Assembly (NCBI GenBank): GCA_015709315.1
Contig: JACCQI010000003.1
Location: 1-64,000, forward strand
Origin: Desulfovibrionaceae bacterium
GTDB lineage: Bacteria; Desulfobacterota; Desulfovibrionia; Desulfovibrionales; Desulfovibrionaceae
Direction of reading: 5' to 3'
DNA length: 64,000 nucleotides
The translations under genes and the position numbers were made by a program. Positions 49,588-58,889 of the stretch are shown here, piece by piece. The stretch's first letter is position 1, and each line of letters begins with the position of its first letter. Below the pieces are notes generated by a model. It saw only the letters and a program-made list of their open reading frames with translations, was not told the origin of the DNA and did no database searches.

Positions 49588-49616
49588 AGGATGCCCCATG
49601 TTGCATATCGCGTCAA
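49588..49616 (-). promoter_or_regulatory. Putative sigma70-type promoter for the leader/paaK transcript
   Basis: Minus strand TTGACG-N17-CATCCT; expected start site falls at or next to the leader ATG. Confidence 0.45.
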
Positions 49617-49723
49617 GGGGTTTGTGCCGGGTGCGCCGCCCGGCCGGAGGCGGTTCCCGACATTGCGGATCGGCCCAAAGTGCATTACACCCTTTTGGGA
49701 CGACCCCAACAATTGGAGGCTGC

Positions 49724-50311
49724 ATGAATTTCAGGGAATTGGTTGAACGGAATCGGACACGGAGAAAATTCGACCAGTCGCGGCCCATGGACGAACAGGT
49801 CCTGGTCGATCTGGTGGAATTGACGCGCTTCACGCCTTCCGGCGCGAACAAACAGCCCTTGAAATACGCGGTGACCGCGGACCCCGGCCTGTGCGCCGAG
49901 GTATTCCCCCTGCTGGGCTGGGCGGCGTATCTCAAGGACTGGAACGGCCCGGAAGAAGGCCAGCGTCCCACGGGCTACGTGGTCGTCATGCTGGACAAAC
50001 AGGTGGCGGATACGCCGGGCTGCGACCACGGCATCGCCGGTCAGACCATTATGCTCGGGGCCGTGGAAAAGGGGTTCGGCGGATGCATCATCGCCACGGT
50101 CAACCGCAGGAAGCTGGCCGGACTGCTCGACCTGCCGGACCATTTAGAGATCCTGCTGGTGCTTGCCCTGGGCGTCCCGGCCCAGGAAGTGGTGGTGGAA
50201 GCGCTTCCCTTGGGCGGCGACATCAAGTATTGGACCGGCGAGGACGGCAGGCACCATGTGCCCAAGCGCAGCCTCGAAGAGTTGCTCGTCGGCCGTTATC
50301 CGAAAAAATAG
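49724..50311 (+). CDS. Nitroreductase-family protein
   Basis: MNFRELVERNRTRRKFDQSRPMDEQVLVDLVELTRFTPSGANKQPLKYAV. Confidence 0.9.
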   Translation: MNFRELVERNRTRRKFDQSRPMDEQVLVDLVELTRFTPSGANKQPLKYAVTADPGLCAEVFPLLGWAAYLKDWNGPEEGQRPTGYVVVMLDKQVADTPGCDHGIAGQTIMLGAVEKGFGGCIIATVNRRKLAGLLDLPDHLEILLVLALGVPAQEVVVEALPLGGDIKYWTGEDGRHHVPKRSLEELLVGRYPKK

Positions 50312-50333
50312 ATCATATTTGTGAGGACACGCA

Positions 50334-50702
50334 TTGTTGAACAAGAGTAAGAAATTCCAGGATATTCCCAGTGAAGAAAAGGCCCGGCTGGTGGCCGGGT
50401 GGCTGGATGAAAAGCAGGGTGAGCACATTGTTATCATGGACGTATCAAGCATCAGTTCCGTCACGGATATGACCATGGTGGTGTCCGCGCGCGGCGTGAA
50501 GCACGCCCAGGCGCTGGCCGATTACGTCCTGGAGAAATGCGCCGAGGACAAGATCGAGTTTTTGGCCATGGAAGGCCGCCCCACGGGCGAGTGGATATTG
50601 GTCGATCTCAACGACGTGCTGGTGCATATCTTTTTGGATGAGCTTCGGGAATTCTACAATCTTGAAGGCATGTGGGCCGAGGCCCCCAGAGTCGAAGCAT
50701 AG
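50334..50702 (+). CDS. rsfS: Ribosome silencing factor RsfS (TTG start)
   Basis: IVIMDVSSISSVTDMTMVVSARGVKHAQALADYVLEKC, WILVDLNDVLVHIFLDELREFYNLEGMW. Confidence 0.93.
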   Translation: MLNKSKKFQDIPSEEKARLVAGWLDEKQGEHIVIMDVSSISSVTDMTMVVSARGVKHAQALADYVLEKCAEDKIEFLAMEGRPTGEWILVDLNDVLVHIFLDELREFYNLEGMWAEAPRVEA

Positions 50703-50714
50703 GGCGGGCGTTCC

Positions 50715-52244
50715 ATGGCCGAATTCAAGAAGACGCTGCTGTTGATCCTGGACGGCTGGGGCATCGCGCCAGAGGGGCCGGGAAATTGCGTGCGCAACGC
50801 CGCCACCCCCAATCTCGACCGGCTCCTGGCGACCTGCCCCAATACCCGGCTGGCCTGCTCGGGCCGCTCGGTGGGACTGCCCGACGGGTTCATGGGCAAC
50901 TCCGAGGTGGGGCACATGAACATCGGCGGCGGCCGCGTCGTCTATCAGGACATGACCCGCATCGACATGGCCATCGAGGACGGCTCCTACTACGACAACC
51001 CGGCTCTCAAGGGCCTCATGGCCCGGACAAAGGCCGGGAGCGGGCGGCTGCACCTCATGGGCCTTCTGTCCGACGGCGGGGTGCATAGCCACTGCAACCA
51101 TATCTACGCCACCCTTGAAATGGCCCGGCGTGAAGGCGTGCCCGAGGTTTTCGTCCACCTGTTCATGGACGGCCGCGACACCGGCCCCACCACGGGGCTG
51201 GGGTTTGCCCGCGAATTGGCGGACAGGATGAAGGCCATCGGCCTGGGCCGTGTGGCGACCCTGTCCGGCCGGTTCTACGCCATGGACCGCGACAAGCGGT
51301 TCGAGCGCGTGAAAGTGGCCTACAAGGCGCTGGTGGACGGGGAAGGGGTTCCCATGGACGACCCGCTGGCCGCCATCCAGGCATCCTACGATGCCGGAGA
51401 GAGCGACGAGTTCGTCAAGCCGGTGGTCATCCGGGGCGTTGACGGCCGTATCGGCGACGGCGACGGCCTGTTCTTCTTCAACTTCCGCGCCGACCGCGCC
51501 CGCGAGATCAGCCGGGCAATATTTGAAAAGGATTTCAACGAATTCGAGCGGGCTTCCCAGCCCGATCTCGCCGCGTTCGTGACCATGACCCGGTACGAGT
51601 CGTCCTTTCCCATGGACAACGCCTTTCCGCCCGAAAGCTATGCGGGCACCCTGGGCGAGGTCGTTTCCGGTCGGGGCCTGAAGCAGTTGCGCATCGCGGA
51701 GACCGAGAAATACGCGCACGTGACCTACTTCCTCAATTGCGGGCGGGAGGAGCCTTTCGAGAACGAGGACCGGATAATGATTCCGTCCCCGCGCGAGGTG
51801 GCGACGTACGACCTCAAGCCGCAGATGAGCGCGGACGAGGTGGCGGACACCCTTATCGGGAAGCTGGGCGAATACGACCTGTGCGTCTGCAACCTGGCCA
51901 ACCTGGACATGGTGGGGCACACCGGCGTCATGGCGGCGGCGGAACAAGCCTGCGTGACCGTGGACGCCTGTGTGGGCCGCATCGTGGACGCGATGCTGGC
52001 CGCCGGGGGCAGGGTGCTCGTCACGGCCGACCACGGCAATGCCGAGCAGATGCTGGCCGGGGACGGCAGTCCGCACACGGCGCATTCCCTCAATCCCGTG
52101 CCGCTGGTGTACGTGGAGGAAGGATGCGCGGACGTCACGCTTGAAGAGGGCATTCTCGGAGACATCGCGCCGACCATTCTCGGGCTGTGGGGCGTTCCTC
52201 TGCCCGACGGCATGACCGGCCGCAACCTGGTGAAAAAGGGATAG
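50715..52244 (+). CDS. gpmI: 2,3-bisphosphoglycerate-independent phosphoglycerate mutase
   Basis: LLILDGWGIAPEGPGNCVRNAATPNLDRLL, MGNSEVGHMNIGGGRVVYQD. Confidence 0.97.
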   Translation: MAEFKKTLLLILDGWGIAPEGPGNCVRNAATPNLDRLLATCPNTRLACSGRSVGLPDGFMGNSEVGHMNIGGGRVVYQDMTRIDMAIEDGSYYDNPALKGLMARTKAGSGRLHLMGLLSDGGVHSHCNHIYATLEMARREGVPEVFVHLFMDGRDTGPTTGLGFARELADRMKAIGLGRVATLSGRFYAMDRDKRFERVKVAYKALVDGEGVPMDDPLAAIQASYDAGESDEFVKPVVIRGVDGRIGDGDGLFFFNFRADRAREISRAIFEKDFNEFERASQPDLAAFVTMTRYESSFPMDNAFPPESYAGTLGEVVSGRGLKQLRIAETEKYAHVTYFLNCGREEPFENEDRIMIPSPREVATYDLKPQMSADEVADTLIGKLGEYDLCVCNLANLDMVGHTGVMAAAEQACVTVDACVGRIVDAMLAAGGRVLVTADHGNAEQMLAGDGSPHTAHSLNPVPLVYVEEGCADVTLEEGILGDIAPTILGLWGVPLPDGMTGRNLVKKG

Positions 52245-52246
52245 CA

Positions 52247-52489
52247 ATGGCAGAATCGAACAAACCGCTGACCCCGGTCAAACCCGCGGCCATGGAAATA
52301 ATCTTCCTGTACCCCTGTCCCCATTGCGGACGGGAGGTGCCGCTTATCGCGCCGTCCAGACCGGCCATGGCTCAGTGCGACGCCTGCCGCGAGAACTTCC
52401 CCATCGTTCCGGTGGACGACCGGACCATCCGCTACATGAAACTCATTCTGGCGGGCGGCAAGGCGGGCATCGACCCGGACTTCCTCTAG
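52247..52489 (+). CDS. Small zinc-ribbon-like protein (80 aa)
   Basis: CPHCGREVPLIAPSRPAMAQCDAC; starts 2 nt after the gpmI stop. Confidence 0.6.
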   Translation: MAESNKPLTPVKPAAMEIIFLYPCPHCGREVPLIAPSRPAMAQCDACRENFPIVPVDDRTIRYMKLILAGGKAGIDPDFL

Positions 52490-52520
52490 CAAACACCTTT
52501 TGAGGCTGAAAGAGCCTTGC

Positions 52521-52547
52521 GAGCCGCGGCAACGCGGCTCTTTTTTT
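52521..52547 (+). terminator. Intrinsic terminator
   Basis: GAGCCGCG-GCAA-CGCGGCTC then T7. Confidence 0.9.
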
Positions 52548-52570
52548 GTCATTTTTCAATCTCAACTTTT

Positions 52571-52640
52571 TCTAGAGAAATTATAGAAAAATCGCAAACA
52601 GCTGAAATTCTAGATAAAATCTAGATAAAGTCTAAAAATA
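52571..52640. repeat. 11-bp-phased TCTAGATAAA-type repeats upstream of MCP
   Basis: TCTAGAGAAAT/TATAGAAAAAT at 52571 and 52582; TCTAGATAAAA/TCTAGATAAAG/TCTAAAAATA at 52609, 52620 and 52631. Confidence 0.65.
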
Positions 52641-52686
52641 TTGGCCGATTGGACATCGCAGGCCGGAACGAGAAATCAGGCCGGTT

Positions 52687-52702
52687 TGGCCCGCCCCTTG
52701 CT
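52687..52702 (+). promoter_or_regulatory. Putative sigma-54 (-24/-12) promoter
   Basis: TGGCCCG-CCCC-TTGCT versus consensus TGGCACG-N4-TTGC(A/T). Confidence 0.65.
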
Positions 52703-52779
52703 TTTGTCGTGGATCGAGTTGGCGGTTGCATGCCCGGAAAATCCAGGGCGATAAAGCAATGAATACGAGGTAGTTTATT

Positions 52780-54474
52780 GTGAATATTGGGATAATTTGC
52801 GTGGCGGCATGTGCCGTCATGGTGACCGACCCTGTCTGGGCCGACGGCGGCGAGGTGACAATTCTGTCAGCGGAAATTGACCGGCTGCACCGGCTGGCGG
52901 CAGGCATCGGCATCGCGGGGGTTGTCTCCTGCCTGGCGACCGGGTTGCTTGTTTATCGGGCGATTGGAAATAAATATAAATATTTGGTGAGGTTGCTCGA
53001 GAAATTCGCGCAGGGTGATCCGCAAGGGGCATTGCCGCCCTCAGGGAATGACGTTTTTGGTAAGATTTGCGGATCGTTGCACCAAATTGTAAACAACATT
53101 AGCCGGTTAGAGGAAAGAGTTGCAGAGAGCGAAAATGTAGCCGGAGAAGCTGAGTCGAGGGCGTTCGAGGCGCTGGGACAGGCCGCCGAGGCCAGGGAAC
53201 AGGGCGAGGTGGCACGACGCCAGGGGCTGCTGTCCGCCGCCAGGACGCTGGATGCGTCCATCCAGTCCATCCGCGTCCATTCCGGCCAGTTGGCGGACGC
53301 GGCCTCCAAGGCCCGGGACGGAGCGGCTGAACAGCAGCGATACATGGCCGATGCCGCCGTGGCCATGGAGGAGATGAACGCGGCTGTGGCGGAGTCGGCG
53401 CGGAACGCCGCCGACGCGGCCAACGACGCCTCCAGTGTCATGGAACACGCCGGGGCGGGGTCGGACGTGGTCACCCGCACCCTGGAATCCATCAATGGAG
53501 TATCGGAGACATCGCAATCACTGGTGGAGAGCGTGGCCGGTCTCGGCGATCGGGCCGAGGGGGTGGGACACATCATGGGCGTGATCTCCGACATCGCCGA
53601 CCAGACCAACCTGCTGGCTCTGAACGCTGCCATCGAGGCGGCCAGGGCCGGTGAAGCGGGGCGGGGGTTCGCCGTGGTGGCCGACGAAGTGCGGAAGCTG
53701 GCCGAGAAGACCATGGAGGCCACCAGGGACGTGGGCGTGGCCATCCAGGGCATTCAGGCCCAGGTGGCCGAGACCGTTGACGGCGTGCGGCATATGTCCG
53801 GCCTGGCCGACGAGGCCGCCGGACTGGCCAGCGAATCGGGCGAGGCTCTGGGCGAGATCGTGGAATATGCGAATAACAGCGCCGACCGCATCGGGTCCAT
53901 TGCGGCGGCGGCCAAGCAGCAGTCGATTTCCAGCGAGGCCCTGGCGCGGACCATCACCGAGGTGCAGTCCATCTCGGACGCCACAGGAGAGGGCATGGAG
54001 GAGGCCGTGCTGGCCGTGGTCCGCGTCTCCGAGGGATTGGATGAACTGGCGACCATGACCGACATGTTCCGAATGGTCGGCGACGGCCGGATTCAGGCGG
54101 TCATCGGGGAATTGGCGGCGTCCGGGGAGGTCCTGTCCCGTGATCGGTCCCGGCAGGAGCGGGCTTTGCGTCGCGCGCTCAAGGCCAATGAATTTCTGGA
54201 GTTGCTTTATATAACGGATGAAAACGGCGTGCAGACCGTCAGCAACATGGGCGGCAAGGTCACCGGGTATGCCGAGGACGCATCGGCCTTCGGACACCGG
54301 TGGAGCGAACGCCCGTGGTTCGCGGGGGCCATGGAGAGCGGGACCTTTTGCATTTCGGATGTATACATCTCGTCCGCCTCGGGCGAGAACTGCATCACGG
54401 TGTCGTGCCCGTATTACGACGGCGGCGGGCGTCCCCTCGGCGTGATCGCCGCCGACGTCCGCGTGGCCAGGTAG
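52780..54474 (+). CDS. Methyl-accepting chemotaxis protein with C-terminal Cache/PDC-like module
   Basis: MA hairpin [37 protein letters not shown]-term [54 protein letters not shown]. Confidence 0.88.
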   Translation: MNIGIICVAACAVMVTDPVWADGGEVTILSAEIDRLHRLAAGIGIAGVVSCLATGLLVYRAIGNKYKYLVRLLEKFAQGDPQGALPPSGNDVFGKICGSLHQIVNNISRLEERVAESENVAGEAESRAFEALGQAAEAREQGEVARRQGLLSAARTLDASIQSIRVHSGQLADAASKARDGAAEQQRYMADAAVAMEEMNAAVAESARNAADAANDASSVMEHAGAGSDVVTRTLESINGVSETSQSLVESVAGLGDRAEGVGHIMGVISDIADQTNLLALNAAIEAARAGEAGRGFAVVADEVRKLAEKTMEATRDVGVAIQGIQAQVAETVDGVRHMSGLADEAAGLASESGEALGEIVEYANNSADRIGSIAAAAKQQSISSEALARTITEVQSISDATGEGMEEAVLAVVRVSEGLDELATMTDMFRMVGDGRIQAVIGELAASGEVLSRDRSRQERALRRALKANEFLELLYITDENGVQTVSNMGGKVTGYAEDASAFGHRWSERPWFAGAMESGTFCISDVYISSASGENCITVSCPYYDGGGRPLGVIAADVRVAR

Positions 54475-54483
54475 CGGGGCGGC

Positions 54484-55377
54484 CTACCGTCGCTTGTACT
54501 GCATGAGCGCGTTGCCCGCGATGATGAAGACGAGGCCGGCCACGGTGGCGGGCAGGATGTCCTCGCCCACCAGGAAGTGGATGAGCACGAGCGACAGGAA
54601 CGGCGACAGGAAGATCAGGTTGGCCACCCGCGCGGTGCCGCCGCCGTCGGGCAGGGCCGCGTATTTCATGGCCGTGATCCACAGGGCGAAGGTGACGCCC
54701 ATCTCAAAAAAGCCCACATAGGTGGCGGCGGCCAGGGATTCCACGGTCAGGGCCGGGAGCGTCGAAAAACCGAGCGTGGCCGCCAGGATGAGCGGGAACC
54801 CGGCCAGGAAGCCGAGCAGCAGCCCGGCAAGGGGATCGGCCTTGCTGCGCGTGTTGAATATCCAGTAGAGCGCCCAGATAATGGTGCTGAACAGGGCCAG
54901 GCCCACGCCCGTCAGGTTGGAGAACTTGAGCGCGAGCAGGTCGCCGTGGGTGGAGATGACCACCACCCCGAAGTAGCTCAGGAGGATGGCCGCCAAGTCC
55001 CTGAGCGACATTTTCTGGCCCAGCAGGGGCACGGACAGCAGCGACAGGGTCACGGCCCAGGTATAGTTGATGGGCTGGGCCTCCTGGGCCGGGAGCAGGT
55101 CGTAGGCCTTGAACAGGATGACGTAATAGAGGAAGGGGTTGAGCGCGCCGAGCAGGGCGCACCGCACCGCCTCCCGCCTCTCCATGCGCCACAGCGCCGA
55201 CAGTCGCCCCTGGACGAGCAGGATGGTCCCCAGGGCCAGGATGGAGGCCAGGCAGGCCGGGAGCAGCAGTTGCAGCGGGTCCATGCGCCGCAGGGCGATC
55301 TTGAAGGCCGAGGCCACCGTGGACCAGATGGCCACGGTGCAGAGTCCGTATATCAGCGCTTTTCTGCTGTTGGTCAC
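54484..55377 (-). CDS. EamA/DMT-family transporter
   Basis: About 10 TM; ALIYGLCTVAIWSTVASAFKIAL... with duplicated EamA pattern. Confidence 0.88.
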   Translation of the reverse strand: MTNSRKALIYGLCTVAIWSTVASAFKIALRRMDPLQLLLPACLASILALGTILLVQGRLSALWRMERREAVRCALLGALNPFLYYVILFKAYDLLPAQEAQPINYTWAVTLSLLSVPLLGQKMSLRDLAAILLSYFGVVVISTHGDLLALKFSNLTGVGLALFSTIIWALYWIFNTRSKADPLAGLLLGFLAGFPLILAATLGFSTLPALTVESLAAATYVGFFEMGVTFALWITAMKYAALPDGGGTARVANLIFLSPFLSLVLIHFLVGEDILPATVAGLVFIIAGNALMQYKRR

Positions 55378-55381
55378 GGGG

Positions 55382-56041
55382 TCAGATGATGACGTGCTTC
55401 TTGATGTGGTTGACGACCGCGTCGATGTCGTCGGTCACCATGAACAGGTTCAGGTCCTCTTCGTTGCAGAAGCTGCTGACGACCAGCTGGTTCTTGAACC
55501 AGTCGATGAGGCCGGACCAGAAATCCACGCCGAACAGGACGATGGGGAACGGCTTGATGCGGTGGGTCTGGATGAGCACCAGCGCCTCGGACAGCTCGTC
55601 AAGGGTGCCGTAGCCGCCGGGCAGGGCCACGTAGGCCATGGCGTATTTGATGAACATGAGCTTGCGGATGAAGAAGTAGCGGAACTCGCTCTTGATGTTC
55701 AAGAATTCGTTGTTCTTCTGCTCCATGGGCAGGTGGATGTGCAGGCCGATGGACTCGCCGCCGTTCTCGAAGGCGCCCTTGTTGCCCGCCTCCATGAGGC
55801 CGGGGCCGCCGCCGGTGATGACCGAATAGCCCGCCTCGGAAAGTTTTCTGGAAAGTTGTTCGGTCTGCTGGTAGAGCGGGTCCTCCGGTTTGACCCTGGC
55901 GGAGCCGAAAACGGAGACCGCGGGGCCGATGTCGGACAAATTCTCGAATCCGTCCACGATTTCGGACATGATCTTGAAGAGCCGCCACGACTCCTGAATG
56001 GAAAGATCGTCGATGAGGTATTGTTTTGAACGCTGTATCAT
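55382..56041 (-). CDS. LOG-family protein (TIGR00730 Rossmann fold)
   Basis: VSVFGSARVKPEDPLYQQTEQLSRKL, ITGGGPGLMEAGNKGAFENGG, LPGGYGTLDELSEAL. Confidence 0.92.
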   Translation of the reverse strand: MIQRSKQYLIDDLSIQESWRLFKIMSEIVDGFENLSDIGPAVSVFGSARVKPEDPLYQQTEQLSRKLSEAGYSVITGGGPGLMEAGNKGAFENGGESIGLHIHLPMEQKNNEFLNIKSEFRYFFIRKLMFIKYAMAYVALPGGYGTLDELSEALVLIQTHRIKPFPIVLFGVDFWSGLIDWFKNQLVVSSFCNEEDLNLFMVTDDIDAVVNHIKKHVII

Positions 56042-56212
56042 GGATTCTCCTTGATTTGCCTGGAGGAGTTTGTTGCCTGATTTGTATTTATGGGGCATGT
56101 TTCCGTGGTCGGCGGGCGCAAGGGCCAGCCACCTTTCTCAATACACTGAAACCAATTCATACGGAAGCGGATTGTTTACACGTTTTCCGGGAACCACCAC
56201 GCGAGGGAATGC

Positions 56213-57820
56213 ATGAAAGTCACCTTCATGGGCGCGGCCCGCACCGTCAGCGGCTCCTGTTACATCATGGAGTGCGGCTCCACTCGTTTCGCCTTGGACT
56301 GCGGCATGCACCAGGGAAACAGGGAGATCGAAAAGCGGAATCGGAACATCGATTGGTATGACCCGAAAAAATTGGATTTCATCCTGATCACCCATGCCCA
56401 TATCGACCACAGCGGTCTGTTGCCCGCCATGGTCGCCAAGGGGTTCAAGAATCCCGTCTACTGCACCGCTCCCACCCGGGACCTGCTGGAGATCATGCTG
56501 CTCGATTCGGCGCACATCCAGGAGATGGAGGCCGAGTGGAGCAACCGCAAGCGGCTGCGCACCGGCCGCGAGATGGTCAAGCCCCTCTACGGCGTGGCCG
56601 ACGCGGAGCGCACGGTCCCCCTGTTGGCGACCGTCGAGTATGCCAAGACTTTCGAGCCTGCGCCGGGTATCCGGGTGACCTACCTCGACGCCGGGCACAT
56701 CCTGGGGTCCGCCTTCATCGAGATCGAGTACGAGGAGGCCGGCAAGACCACCAAGCTCGTCTTTTCCGGCGACCTGGGCCGCCCGGAGCAGCTCATCGTC
56801 AGCGATCCCCGCAAGGTGCGGGACGCCGATTATCTCTTCCTCGAATCCACCTACGGCAACCGCAACCACAAGGACGACACCGACAGCCTGGAGGAGCTGG
56901 CCGAGGCCATTGCCTACAGCTACGGAAAAGGGCAGAAGGTGGTCATTCCCGCCTTTGCCGTGGAGCGCTCCCAGCAGATCATCTATTCCCTGTTTCTGCT
57001 CCGCAAGCAGGGCAAGCTGCCCGAGGACATGCCCGTGTACCTGGACAGCCCCCTGGCGATCAGGGCCACGGAGATATTCCGCAAACATCCTGAATTTTTC
57101 GACAAGGAAACCCGCACCATGATCCAGAACGGGGAGAATCCGCTGGATCTGCCCAACCTGCATTTCACCGAGACCCGCGAGCAGTCCCAGGCCATCAACG
57201 AAACGGCCGGTCCGGCCGTCATCATCTCGGCCAGCGGCATGGCCAACGCGGGACGCATCAAGCACCACCTGCGCCATAACCTGTGGCGGCCAGGAGCCAG
57301 CGTGGTCTTTGTCGGCTGGCAGGGCGTGGGCACGCCGGGCCGCAAGATCGTCAACGGGGCCAAGAAGATACGGCTGTTCGGCGAAGAGGTCGCCATCAAC
57401 GCCAAGGTGTTCACCATCAACGCCTTTTCCGGGCATGCGGGGCAGGACGAGCTGTTGAAGTGGCTGTCCGCTCTCAAAGGCAAGCCCATCAAGATCCTTT
57501 TGGTGCATGGCGAGGCCGAGGTGCAGACCGAGTTCGCCAAGCTGATCACCGAGAAGTTCGGCTTCGAGGTCCATATTCCCGAATACCTGGAGGAGCTGGA
57601 GCTGGAACCCGGCCAGGCCCTGCAGCCGCGCGTGGACATGGATATCGCCCGCCCGCGTGTGGATTGGGATTTCCTGCTGGCGGACTCCGAGAAGCTGTAT
57701 GCGGAACTCAAGTCGCGCATCAGGGACGTGGAGACCCGTCCCTGGGTGGATCAGGCCGAATTGCGCGACCGTTTGCTTGACATCAACCGCAACATAGTGG
57801 AGCTGGTCTCCGAGATGTAG
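56213..57820 (+). CDS. Metallo-beta-lactamase-fold RNA-processing exonuclease (beta-CASP family)
   Basis: ITHAHIDHSGLLPAMVAKGF, beta-CASP region, C-terminal FTINAFSGHAGQDELLKWL (RMMBL). Confidence 0.92.
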   Translation: MKVTFMGAARTVSGSCYIMECGSTRFALDCGMHQGNREIEKRNRNIDWYDPKKLDFILITHAHIDHSGLLPAMVAKGFKNPVYCTAPTRDLLEIMLLDSAHIQEMEAEWSNRKRLRTGREMVKPLYGVADAERTVPLLATVEYAKTFEPAPGIRVTYLDAGHILGSAFIEIEYEEAGKTTKLVFSGDLGRPEQLIVSDPRKVRDADYLFLESTYGNRNHKDDTDSLEELAEAIAYSYGKGQKVVIPAFAVERSQQIIYSLFLLRKQGKLPEDMPVYLDSPLAIRATEIFRKHPEFFDKETRTMIQNGENPLDLPNLHFTETREQSQAINETAGPAVIISASGMANAGRIKHHLRHNLWRPGASVVFVGWQGVGTPGRKIVNGAKKIRLFGEEVAINAKVFTINAFSGHAGQDELLKWLSALKGKPIKILLVHGEAEVQTEFAKLITEKFGFEVHIPEYLEELELEPGQALQPRVDMDIARPRVDWDFLLADSEKLYAELKSRIRDVETRPWVDQAELRDRLLDINRNIVELVSEM

Positions 57821-57822
57821 CC

Positions 57823-58383
57823 ATGCGCGTGATCGGCGGACAATACAAGGGACGCAGGATACTGACCTGCGAGGGGCCGGGCTACCGGCCCGCCACCATG
57901 CGGGTGCGGGAGTCGATATTCTCCATGCTCGCGGCGCGCGGGGTCGATTTCGCCAAGGCGCGGGTCATCGACCTGTTCGCCGGGTCCGGCTCCCTGGCCA
58001 TCGAGTGCCTGAGCCGGGGCGCGCGCATGGCCTGGTTTGTGGAGAAGAACCCCAAGGCCGCGGCCCTGATCCGCAGGAACCTGTCGGAACTCAAGGTGGA
58101 CAAGGGATTCGCCAGGGTGGTCTGCAAGGACCTTTTTGGTGTACTCTCCGGGAAACCGGACCGGCCGTTCGACCTGGTGTTCATCGATCCCCCCTACGGA
58201 AAGGACCTGCTGGTCCCGGCCTTGGAAAAGGCGCTTGAGAACGGCTGGATCGCCGACGGAGCGCTGGTCCTGGCCGAAGTGGAAATTTCGGTCGCCCCTC
58301 CCGAAGAAGGGCCGATTGCTGAAATGGAATTGTCAACCGACCGGGAATACGGTCAAACCAGGATAATAATATGGCGGAATTGA
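57823..58383 (+). CDS. rsmD: 16S rRNA (guanine966-N2)-methyltransferase RsmD
   Basis: MRVIGGQYKGRRI, VIDLFAGSGSLAIECLSRGA, DLVFIDPPYGK. Confidence 0.95.
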   Translation: MRVIGGQYKGRRILTCEGPGYRPATMRVRESIFSMLAARGVDFAKARVIDLFAGSGSLAIECLSRGARMAWFVEKNPKAAALIRRNLSELKVDKGFARVVCKDLFGVLSGKPDRPFDLVFIDPPYGKDLLVPALEKALENGWIADGALVLAEVEISVAPPEEGPIAEMELSTDREYGQTRIIIWRN

Positions 58384-58889
58384 ACCCGAGAATAGCCGTT
58401 TTCCCCGGCACCTTCGACCCCATGACCATGGGACACGTCAGCCTGGCCCGGCGCGGTCTCAGGGTGTTCGACAAACTGATCATAGCCGTGGCCGAGTCCA
58501 CGCCCAAGAAGACCCTGTTCAGCATCGAGGAGCGCGTGGCCCTGATCAAGGAGGTCTTCCGTCACGAGGAGCGCGTGGTGGTCGAACCGTTCAACACGTT
58601 GCTCATCGACTATGTGGCGAGCAAGGGGGCCGGGTCCATCGTGCGCGGCCTGCGCGCCGTTTCCGACTTCGAGTACGAGTTTCAGATGGCCCTTATGAAC
58701 CGCAAGCTGGAGCGCGACATCGAGACCGTGTTCATGATGACCGACTTCAAGTGGATGTACCTGAGTTCCACTATCGTCAAGGAAGTGGCCCAGTACCGGG
58801 GCGACGTGCATGGCCTGGTGCCCGGCCCGGTGGTCAACGCCCTGGGCGTGAAGCTCGGCTACGAGCCTGCCCGCAAGAAAAAGGCATGA
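58371..58889 (+). CDS. coaD: Pantetheine-phosphate adenylyltransferase
   Basis: IAVFPGTFDPMTMGHVSLARRGLRVFDKLIIAVAES; MTDFKWMYLSSTIVKEVAQYRGDVHGLVP. Confidence 0.96.
   Translation: MAELNPRIAVFPGTFDPMTMGHVSLARRGLRVFDKLIIAVAESTPKKTLFSIEERVALIKEVFRHEERVVVEPFNTLLIDYVASKGAGSIVRGLRAVSDFEYEFQMALMNRKLERDIETVFMMTDFKWMYLSSTIVKEVAQYRGDVHGLVPGPVVNALGVKLGYEPARKKKA

Noticed and set aside
49474-49971. 165-aa minus-strand ORF covering the paaK leader region in another frame
   Set aside because: No family resemblance; ends inside the terminator stem and is antisense to the nitroreductase start. The short MQKYLSSHAFFFTGS frame explains the region better.
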